From Bdellovibrionales bacterium (GTDB lineage Bacteria > Bdellovibrionota > UBA1018 > CAIMNF01), in assembly GCA_947457605.1 (NCBI GenBank), contig CANGWP010000033.1, forward strand, positions 1 to 18,248: a stretch of DNA of 18,248 bases. Direction: 5' to 3'. The notes under the pieces are model-generated. The model saw only the letters and a list, made by a program, of their open reading frames with translations, searched no databases and had not been told where the DNA came from. The position numbers and the translations under genes were made by a program. The stretch's first letter is position 1. Each line of letters begins with the position of its first letter. Below are positions 1 to 6,177 of this stretch, one piece after another.

Positions 1-609
1 ATCCAGATTGATCTGAATGAAAGGCCCTCTCGAACGGTCGGACTTCCTATGGATTTCGCGGGCTACGCTTCGTTTTCCGGTTCCCACCTCTCCTGTCATC
101 AGAACACTTCCTGCCGACCTCGAGATCCTCTCCACTTCCTGGCGAAACCTGGCCGCCCCCGGACTCCTGCCAAACAGTGGAAGCGGAACCGCTCCCACTC
201 CCACCGCACTCATCATTTCTGTAGCCGGTTCCCTGCGCCTTCGCATCCTGCTCTGTATGGCCTTCTCCAGAATCCGGAAAAGCTCCTCATTCTGAAATGG
301 CTTCAGCACGAAGTCAAAGGCTCCTGCCTGCATCGCAGCCACTGCCTTTTCAATGGTTCCGAAGGCAGTGATCATTACCACCGGAAGGTCAGGTGCGTAT
401 TGCTTGCAATAATTCAAAACATCCATTCCGGAAGCCCCGGGCATCTGAAGATCGGTGATGACCACCTCGACAGATTCGGTATTCAACGAAAGCTTGGCCG
501 AATCAAAACTTTCAAACGAAAGAACTTCATAGCCTTCGCGGTTCAAAGTGGCCTCAAGAATCTTCCTGAGATTCGGCTCATCGTCTATCACCAAAACCTT
601 ATCGCGCAT
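1..609 (-). CDS. NtrC-type sigma-54-dependent response regulator (partial, C-terminus off the window)
   Basis: Reverse-strand translation from the ATG at 609 stays open to base 1, giving 203 residues of a longer protein. Residues 1-120 form a receiver domain with the acidic pair D9/D10, phospho-acceptor D53 in ITDLQMP, T81 and K103 in LKPF. After a linker of about 25 residues, the AAA+ domain of an enhancer-binding protein starts at about residue 145, with Walker A GEVGTGK at 173-179. The family converts phosphorylation by a partner kinase into ATP-driven opening of sigma-54 promoters. The start overlaps the stop of the histidine kinase gene by 11 bases, so the two are translationally coupled and almost certainly partners. 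The usual GESGTGKE is here GEVGTGKR, and the usual VNCAA that follows is INLD, so the ATPase region is somewhat divergent. The GAFTGA loop and DNA-binding domain lie outside the window, so sigma-54 dependence is inferred from family. Confidence 0.93.
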   Translation of the reverse strand, partial: MRDKVLVIDDEPNLRKILEATLNREGYEVLSFESFDSAKLSLNTESVEVVITDLQMPGASGMDVLNYCKQYAPDLPVVMITAFGTIEKAVAAMQAGAFDFVLKPFQNEELFRILEKAIQSRMRRRREPATEMMSAVGVGAVPLPLFGRSPGAARFRQEVERISRSAGSVLMTGEVGTGKRSVAREIHRKSDRSRGPFIQINLD

Positions 610-2557
610 CTGGATACTCCACACTCACACAAGTTCCCTTTCCCGTTCCGGAGTGGATGGAAATCCTGCCTCGGTCCGCTCGGACCAATTTCTCACAAAT
701 GGACAACCCCAGACCAGATCCCTCTTTGAATGATGTGAAAAACGGTTGAAAAACCCTGGAAAGAGTTTCTTCATTCATTCCGATCCCGTTGTCTCGCACC
801 TCGAAGCCATTGACTTGGATCAGGATCTCGATCGAGGGATTTGGCAGCCCCTCGAGAGCCTTCACTGAGTTCTGAATCAAATTTGAAACCACTTGCCGGA
901 CCGAATCGGGCACACCCCAGACAAAAGAATCTTCTGACTCCCTTCTGATTTCCACTCTGATGGTTGGCGGAATTCCAGCAACGATTCGTTCGACAATTTT
1001 GGGAAGAAGTTCACCAAGATCCAAGCGCTCTCGTTTGTCTTCCTGACTCCTCGAAAAATCAAGAAATTGAGATACCAGACGATTCAATCGGTCCACCTCT
1101 TCCCGAATCACTCCACCCCAAGGCCCGGGATCAGGTTCGATCAGATTGACCGCCCCCCGGATCGCACCCAATGGATTCCGGATTTCGTGCGCAAGGCCCG
1201 CCGCCATTTCCCCAAGCAACACCAGGCGATCTTTCTCGCGGGCATTTTCGATTTGAACGACTCTGGACGACTGATTTGCCACATGGTGGATGAAATCGAG
1301 GATCCGATTGAAGCCAGGAAAGGGTCCGGTCCTGCGGGTTGCATGCTCCCGGATTCGAACTTGAATGGACCTCTCCTCATCCACTCGAATCACGGATAGC
1401 AGATCACAGTCAAGGGAACGCAGATACTCCAACTGGAGCTCCAACTCCCGTTTCCGATCCTGAGTCAAAACCTGGTCCCGTTCCTGTTCAAGGAAGGGCC
1501 GATAGAGAAACGGCACTTGTTTTTGGGTATCTGCGACTGAAAAATACGCCGCCACCGAAGCGGGAACCGCCACATCCCCGGGAAGAAGCTCGAACCTGAC
1601 CTGCTCGAAACCTAAGATGCTTTTCGCAAAGTGCGTCGCCACCTCGAACAGCGAGGCTTGGTCGGTACAGGCTTCGGATTGAACCTTGAATCGCTCGTAC
1701 TTCAAGTCCTGGTCCATCCTCGAACTCGAAAACACCTTCCACGTAAGAAAGCGGAAAAAAGTGAGTAGCGGAGCCCAAAGAGCAAGTACGGCAAATGAGA
1801 TCAGAAACGAGTTTAGAAGGAACAGAGGAAAAGTCGCACTGATGTAAGAGTACAAAAGCGCAAAGAAACCTGTAATGACAAGGGACAGTGTCAACACCGC
1901 AAGGAATCTTGATGCCAGAGCTTCCAGTGCCGGAAGTTTTTCGGGAACGATCACCTGATTTGCGAAAAACAAATACAGGGTGAACAGCAAATTCCCAATC
2001 GCCGGCATGGTGAACCCGTAATCCGGAATATGATCGAAGGTGCAAAGCGAGAGCGTAAGACCAAGTCCTGAATAGAGAATGAATTTCCTGGACGGTGCAA
2101 TGGATTCAACTTTCAGGCGACCGGGCTCAAAGAAGTTAAGCCGAATGACATGAAAAAATTGAAACAGGATCAACGTTGGCCAGAACAGCACAAGCAGCCG
2201 GAAATACACACCGGTACCGAGGGAAAAAAGAATCATGAAGCAAAGGATCGTAGCCCCGGTGAGCGCGATCAAAAACAAAGCGGAACTTATCGAATCCTTT
2301 TCCCTGAGAAAAATCCTTGAAATCAATTCAAGCGCAAGCGGTACCACAAGCACATTGCAAAAAAGATGGATATCGTAAGAAAGGCGCCCAAAAAGCGTTA
2401 CATGAGCGACAAAACTAAGAGACCAAACCGCTACGACAAAACAAACCAACGAGAACAGGATGGAGATCTTATTTCGCCAATCCCGAACCAAAGTCCAGCT
2501 TCCAAGAGAAAGGCTGGTGAGCCCGAGTATCAATGCCGTTTGTTTCAAAAGATTCAT
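599..2557 (-). CDS. Membrane-bound NtrB-type sensor histidine kinase
   Basis: 652 residues. The first ~270 are very hydrophobic and contain about nine predicted membrane helices (roughly 5-22, 31-52, 62-83, 91-113, 118-137, 158-175, 182-203, 213-237, 242-268). Residues ~290-440 look like a divergent GAF-type cytoplasmic module. The HisKA motif LAHEIRNPLG places the phosphorylated histidine at H457. The ATPase domain has an N box with N559 and N563, a G1 box DNGIGM at 589-594 and a G2 box GSGLGLS at 613-619. All catalytic motifs are intact, so it should autophosphorylate and pass the phosphate to the NtrC-type regulator encoded immediately downstream. Its ATG follows the stop codon of the preceding lipid-kinase-like gene with no base between, so the genes are cotranscribed. 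The signal is unknown; a multi-helix N-terminus suggests a membrane-borne or lipophilic cue, which is inference. Confidence 0.93.
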   Translation of the reverse strand: MNLLKQTALILGLTSLSLGSWTLVRDWRNKISILFSLVCFVVAVWSLSFVAHVTLFGRLSYDIHLFCNVLVVPLALELISRIFLREKDSISSALFLIALTGATILCFMILFSLGTGVYFRLLVLFWPTLILFQFFHVIRLNFFEPGRLKVESIAPSRKFILYSGLGLTLSLCTFDHIPDYGFTMPAIGNLLFTLYLFFANQVIVPEKLPALEALASRFLAVLTLSLVITGFFALLYSYISATFPLFLLNSFLISFAVLALWAPLLTFFRFLTWKVFSSSRMDQDLKYERFKVQSEACTDQASLFEVATHFAKSILGFEQVRFELLPGDVAVPASVAAYFSVADTQKQVPFLYRPFLEQERDQVLTQDRKRELELQLEYLRSLDCDLLSVIRVDEERSIQVRIREHATRRTGPFPGFNRILDFIHHVANQSSRVVQIENAREKDRLVLLGEMAAGLAHEIRNPLGAIRGAVNLIEPDPGPWGGVIREEVDRLNRLVSQFLDFSRSQEDKRERLDLGELLPKIVERIVAGIPPTIRVEIRRESEDSFVWGVPDSVRQVVSNLIQNSVKALEGLPNPSIEILIQVNGFEVRDNGIGMNEETLSRVFQPFFTSFKEGSGLGLSICEKLVRADRGRISIHSGTGKGTCVSVEYPDAR

Positions 2558-3217
2558 TTACACATTAAAAACCAAAAAAGAAATCCAGAGGGCAAGTCCA
2601 CTTACCAGCGGGATTGAAAAATTATCGTCAATTTCGAGCGGAATCATTTCAGCACCGCCACCCGCAACACCACCCGCAAGAGCGATACAAACCGACGGCC
2701 CGACCGGAACATTCAGAAGAATCAGGTACACAAAAGCGATGATACAGCAGACTCCCATTCCAGCAGCGGTTCCGATCAGGGATTTCCCGTTGGAGAATCT
2801 GGGGCCGAGATGTCCCCAGGTAATTCCAAAAATTGAGGACATCGGATCCCCTACCGCCAGAAACAATATCGACAAAATGGCAATGGCTTTGGGGAACACC
2901 GCTACCGAAAGGAGGACAGAACCAACGTAGAACGGAGTTCCACTCACCCTGTTCACCTCACTTTTTCGCATGATCGGCCCCATCACCCGGATGGCAAAAG
3001 CATTCACGCGCGGAAACAACAATCGGGCATACTCCGCGATCAGAAAAAAACCCAAACCGAAGGTGAGAAGGAGAACGCAGATGATCTTTGGAGTTCCGAG
3101 CCCGTAAACGAGCGCCATGAAAACACCCATGGCACAATGCCAAACCTTACGTGCGAGGTGAAGGTCGTTTCTCAATCGCAATCGCCAAGAGGGTGACGGA
3201 TGACTGTCCTTTTGCAT
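2558..3217 (-). CDS. CTP-dependent diacylglycerol/polyprenol kinase-like integral membrane protein
   Basis: 219 residues with several membrane helices. The early RKVWHCAMG (residues 24-32) resembles the RKxxHxxxG element of the SEC59/DGK1 dolichol-kinase and phosphatidate-cytidylyltransferase-like family. GDPMSSIFG followed by GKSLIGTAAG matches that family's CTP-binding signature. Known members phosphorylate a lipid alcohol (dolichol, diacylglycerol or phytol) using CTP; the substrate here cannot be told. The gene heads the minus-strand operon with the sensor kinase and NtrC-type regulator. The ATG at 3217 is the only start that keeps the RKxxH element, apart from internal TTG codons, yet it lies about 11 bases from a TATAAT box, so the mRNA may be nearly leaderless. 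Alternative label: phosphatidate cytidylyltransferase-like protein of the same superfamily. Confidence 0.8.
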   Translation of the reverse strand: MQKDSHPSPSWRLRLRNDLHLARKVWHCAMGVFMALVYGLGTPKIICVLLLTFGLGFFLIAEYARLLFPRVNAFAIRVMGPIMRKSEVNRVSGTPFYVGSVLLSVAVFPKAIAILSILFLAVGDPMSSIFGITWGHLGPRFSNGKSLIGTAAGMGVCCIIAFVYLILLNVPVGPSVCIALAGGVAGGGAEMIPLEIDDNFSIPLVSGLALWISFLVFNV

Positions 3218-3227
3218 GAGTCACCCC

Positions 3228-3255
3228 ATTATACTGATCGGTTCTTACTTGACAA
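3228..3255 (-). promoter_or_regulatory. Sigma-70-type promoter of the lipid kinase/two-component operon
   Basis: On the minus strand, TTGTCA (3255-3250) is separated by 16 bases from a perfect TATAAT (3233-3228). The predicted transcription start, about 7 bases past the -10, falls near 3221, only about 4 bases before the ATG at 3217. A GGGGTG just before the ATG could serve as a ribosome site only if transcription started earlier. The -35 box overlaps that of the divergent promoter on the plus strand. Confidence 0.6.
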
Positions 3256-3276
3256 TAAAACCTTGTAATTTAGGCT
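3249..3276 (+). promoter_or_regulatory. Sigma-70-type promoter of the MinD-like/J-HTH/pseudouridine synthase operon
   Basis: A perfect TTGACA (3249-3254) is followed after 16 bases by TAGGCT (3271-3276), a three-of-six match to the -10 consensus that keeps the important first TA and last T. The ribosome site AAGAGAAGG (3281-3289) lies 8 bases before the ATG at 3298, which supports that start over the in-frame ATG codons at 3334 and 3373. The strong -35 and moderate -10 make this a plausible constitutive promoter. Confidence 0.55.
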
Positions 3277-3297
3277 AGAAAAGAGAAGGTTTCCAGG

Positions 3298-4293
3298 ATG
3301 GAAGCAAACACACCCCGTAGAGATAATCGAATCATGACCGAGCAATCCCATTCGTTGTATCGCGGACATCATATGCACAAGCAAGTTTGGGCGATTGGCG
3401 GCGGCAAGGGCGGCGTGGGCAAAAGCCTTCTTTCCTCTTCACTGGCATTCTGCTTGGCAAAGCAAGGTTTCAGCACCATCGCGATCGATCTCGACTTGGG
3501 AGGCGCAAACCTTCATACCGTCCTCGGACAGGGGCCACCGCAGCGATGCATCTCTGATTTCCTGAACGGCAATACTCCTGAGCTTTCCTCTTGCATAACA
3601 CCCACCCTGTATCCTCACCTCCAAATCATCGGGGGAGCCAAGGATGATCTGAAAATCACCCGGATCGATGATCAGAAGATTGCCTCCCTCCTGCAACAAA
3701 TTCGAAATCTCAACGCACAGTTCATCATTCTGGACCTCGGAGCGGGTACGAGTAAGTTCACATTGGATTTCTTCAATTTTGCCCAAGTCAGAATCATCAC
3801 AGCCCTTCCTGAGCCCACTTCCATTGAAAATGCGTACCGATTTCTGAAAGCCAGCTACTACCAACAACTGCTGGAGCGGCCGGAACTGGAATCAATCCGC
3901 CCATTGATCGAGTCTGCGATGGTTCCCAATCACAAACTTGGAATTTTGTCCCCTCAGCAACTTCTGACCGAGGTCAACTTTCAGAATCCCGTACTCGCAA
4001 ATGAGCTGAAACGCATCATCCGGGAATGGAAAGTAAGCCTTGTGATCAATCAATCAAGGTCTCAAACCGATGTCGACGTCGGCTTCTCGATGAAGAGTGT
4101 GGCCAAAAAATACTTCGGGATCGATCTGGACTACCTGGGCTACATTGAGTACGAGCCCAACGTTTGGCAGTCCGTCAGGCGGATGAAGCCCATACTGGCA
4201 GAGTTTCCGAACTCCAGAATCGCCACCCACCTCGAACGGATCGTCAATTATCTGTTGAAACAGGCCCGAATCGAGCATACGCTTAATGAATAG
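3298..4293 (+). CDS. MinD/ParA-family ATPase (FlhG/YlxH-like)
   Basis: 331 residues. The deviant Walker A KGGVGKS is at residues 37-43, with the signature lysine K37 of the MinD/ParA/Mrp class. IAIDLDLGGANLH (61-73) is the A' region, and ILDLGAGTS is the switch II/Walker B region, followed by LDFFNFA. The family dimerises on ATP and positions cellular structures (flagella, division site, chemoreceptors, type IV pili) in cooperation with a partner protein. No flagellar gene is near, so the FlhG name is not justified. There is no evident C-terminal amphipathic membrane-targeting helix. The last 8 bases overlap the next gene, which encodes a J-domain/HTH protein, a likely functional partner. The N-terminal ~28 residues before QVWAIGGGKGG are charged and possibly not conserved. 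Confidence 0.9.
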   Translation: MEANTPRRDNRIMTEQSHSLYRGHHMHKQVWAIGGGKGGVGKSLLSSSLAFCLAKQGFSTIAIDLDLGGANLHTVLGQGPPQRCISDFLNGNTPELSSCITPTLYPHLQIIGGAKDDLKITRIDDQKIASLLQQIRNLNAQFIILDLGAGTSKFTLDFFNFAQVRIITALPEPTSIENAYRFLKASYYQQLLERPELESIRPLIESAMVPNHKLGILSPQQLLTEVNFQNPVLANELKRIIREWKVSLVINQSRSQTDVDVGFSMKSVAKKYFGIDLDYLGYIEYEPNVWQSVRRMKPILAEFPNSRIATHLERIVNYLLKQARIEHTLNE

Positions 4294-5071
4294 AGCTATG
4301 CATCTCAATGATGAACCGCTAAGTCTTTACGACATTCTCGAGCTTACTCCGGACGCAACCCCTCAGGAAATCCGCTCTGCTTACCTGCGACTGAAATCCG
4401 CATATGGCAAGGACAACATCGCCCATTACAGCGTGTTTTCCAGGGATGAAACCGAACAGATGCTCCAGAATGTTGAAAACGCCTATATGGTGCTGTCGAA
4501 CCCCGAGAAGCGTCGCTCTTATGATGAAAATCAGGGATTCAGGGCTCCTAGCGCCCCTCAATCCATGGACCTATTCGGTGCTCCATCCCCATCCGCCATG
4601 AGCAGCGCCCAGCTCGCTGGAATGACCTCCGCCCCAGCGCCCTTTTCATCACCCGCTCCTCAAACTCGAGACTTCTCTGATCCCTTTGCGATTTCTGCAG
4701 CTCCCGCGACCGCGAACACCTCTACTTTCATCCCCTCTCCGAATCCGACCATCCAAAGCCTCCAGAACTCATTGGACTCCGTGATGAATGACATCGATCA
4801 CGTCATCCGCAATGAACAATTGTGGAGCGGCCCCGCAATTCGGAGAATTCGTGAGGCAAAAAGAATCAGCCTCGAGGATCTTTCCGATTACACCCGGATC
4901 TCGAGATCCTATCTCCATGCCCTGGAAGAGGAGAATTACGGAAAACTCCCGGCCGTGGTTTATGTTCGTGGATTTTTACAGCAAGTAAGCCGTCGCCTCA
5001 AGCTTCCGCACGACCTTGTTTCCCGCCAGTATCTCGATCGCATGAGAATGGCTGCACCGGAAAAAACCTAA
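4286..5071 (+). CDS. Degenerate J-domain protein with C-terminal RodZ-type helix-turn-helix
   Basis: 261 residues from the ATG at 4286, which overlaps the ATPase stop by 8 bases; the ATG at 4298 is an equally possible start and neither has a strong ribosome site. Residues 13-81 have the layout of a J-domain: LYDILEL, helix II IRSAYLRLKSAYG, and helix III ending in VLSNPEKRRSYDE. The obligatory HPD that stimulates DnaK ATPase is absent; YGKDN occupies that place, so classic co-chaperone activity is unlikely. Residues ~86-165 are a Pro/Ser/Ala-rich flexible linker. Residues ~180-252 resemble the HTH_25 domain of RodZ (IRRIREAKRISLEDLSDYTRIS, then LPAVVYVRGFL), the part that in RodZ binds MreB rather than DNA. 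No membrane helix follows, unlike RodZ. A cytoplasmic adaptor acting with the preceding MinD-like ATPase is the most economical reading, but this is inference. Confidence 0.88.
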   Translation: MNRAMHLNDEPLSLYDILELTPDATPQEIRSAYLRLKSAYGKDNIAHYSVFSRDETEQMLQNVENAYMVLSNPEKRRSYDENQGFRAPSAPQSMDLFGAPSPSAMSSAQLAGMTSAPAPFSSPAPQTRDFSDPFAISAAPATANTSTFIPSPNPTIQSLQNSLDSVMNDIDHVIRNEQLWSGPAIRRIREAKRISLEDLSDYTRISRSYLHALEEENYGKLPAVVYVRGFLQQVSRRLKLPHDLVSRQYLDRMRMAAPEKT

Positions 5072-6072
5072 TGTCCGACCGGAAATTCACGATTTTGGCC
5101 GACTACCCCTCGGATGACAGGGCAGACCGGCGCCTGCACGAGCTCTTTGAGGAATTTGAAGAAATTCCTCTCCTTTCCCGTTCCCAGATTCAAAAACTGA
5201 TGGATCAGGGCCTGATCCGGGTCAATGGCGCTCCCATAAAACCAAAGGACAAAATTCCCGAGGGAGCATCCATCGAACTTACCGTTCCCGCTCCTACGAA
5301 GATTTCACTCGAGCCCGAAAACCTGCCATTGGACATTCTTTTCGAGGACGCGCACCTGATCGTGGTGAACAAGGCCCCGGGCATGACCGTTCATCCCTCT
5401 GAGACGCAGAAATCGGGTACGCTGGTGAATGCGCTTCTCAACCACATCAAGGATTTGAGCGGAATAGGCGGAAAACTGCGCCCTGGGATCGTTCATCGGA
5501 TCGACAAGGACACTTCCGGCGCAATCGTAATCTCGAAAACCGATGCTGCCCATGCAGGGCTTTCGAAACTTTTTTCAACACACACGATCGAGCGGAAGTA
5601 CTGGGCTCTCTGTTTCGGATCACCCCGATGGGAAAAGGAATTCCTCTTTCGATCTGCAATCGGACGAAACCCCAAAGACCGAAAAAAAATGGCCGTTCTT
5701 CCCGATGGAGGAAGGGATTCCATTTCGCGGTTCACACTCTTGAAATCATATCAAATCCACGGAAAAAACCCGTTTTCTTCGTGGATCGAGGCAAAACTCG
5801 AAACGGGGCGAACCCATCAAGTGCGAGTGCACCTCAATCACCTGGGGCATTCCTTGCTCGGGGACCCTACTTATGGCACTCCCACGGACAACCAACCCAA
5901 GTGGAAGGCCCTTCCCGAGCCCGTTCGAAATGCAGTGAAATTGCTCCCTGGACAAGCCCTTCACGCAAGAATCCTTGGCTTCCAGCATCCCATCAGCGGT
6001 CAGCCTCTTCGGTTTGAAGCCCCCTTGTTTCCAGACCTGCAGAAGCTATTTGACGCATTGAAATCATTCTGA
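5071..6072 (+). CDS. RluA-family 23S rRNA pseudouridine synthase (RluD-like)
   Basis: 333 residues. Residues ~17-73 are an S4 RNA-binding domain (RADRRLHELF, then SRSQIQKLMDQGLIRVNG). The catalytic domain has HRIDKDTSG at 142-150; by family precedent the catalytic aspartate is D145. KLETGRTHQVRVHL followed by LGDPTYG is the conserved C-terminal RluA-type motif. RluD and relatives isomerise uridines in helix 69 of 23S rRNA, while sister enzymes act on other sites, so the exact uridine is not fixed by sequence. The start codon shares one base with the stop of the J-HTH gene (TAATG), implying translational coupling. Pairing of an rRNA modification enzyme with the MinD-like/J-HTH genes may reflect simple cotranscription. 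Confidence 0.92.
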   Translation: MSDRKFTILADYPSDDRADRRLHELFEEFEEIPLLSRSQIQKLMDQGLIRVNGAPIKPKDKIPEGASIELTVPAPTKISLEPENLPLDILFEDAHLIVVNKAPGMTVHPSETQKSGTLVNALLNHIKDLSGIGGKLRPGIVHRIDKDTSGAIVISKTDAAHAGLSKLFSTHTIERKYWALCFGSPRWEKEFLFRSAIGRNPKDRKKMAVLPDGGRDSISRFTLLKSYQIHGKNPFSSWIEAKLETGRTHQVRVHLNHLGHSLLGDPTYGTPTDNQPKWKALPEPVRNAVKLLPGQALHARILGFQHPISGQPLRFEAPLFPDLQKLFDALKSF

Positions 6073-6177
6073 TTATTACCTGACCAAACCACTTTTTAAA
6101 TTCAATAAAAACAAAACCCTAAAGGTGCCGAAGCCGTTCGCCGAACTGTTCCTTGAGTACAACCTGTTGGAGGCTAA
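6073..6177 (+). promoter_or_regulatory. Upstream region of lon
   Basis: 105 bases between the pseudouridine synthase and lon. The first half is AT-rich, and TAAATT (6097-6102) is the best -10 candidate, with no good -35. No heat-shock-type CTTGAAA/CCCCAT promoter and no CIRCE element were found. GTTCGCCGAAC is a short imperfect inverted repeat at about 6137-6147. The ribosome site TTGGAGG ends 4 bases before the lon ATG. No terminator for the preceding operon is visible, so readthrough into lon is possible. Confidence 0.35.

Noticed and set aside
49..729. 226-residue plus-strand open frame
   Set aside because: It lies antisense to the clearly conserved response regulator and the end of the kinase, has no ribosome site and its translation resembles no protein family.
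599..2557. XrtA/PEP-CTERM system kinase PrsK
   Set aside because: The multi-helix N-terminus fits, but this kinase has an ordinary HEIRNPLG HisKA motif, and no exosortase or PEP-CTERM gene is present.
3298..4293. Flagellar regulator FlhG
   Set aside because: The ATPase resembles the family, but no flhF, fliA or other flagellar gene is nearby and the partner is a J-domain/HTH protein.
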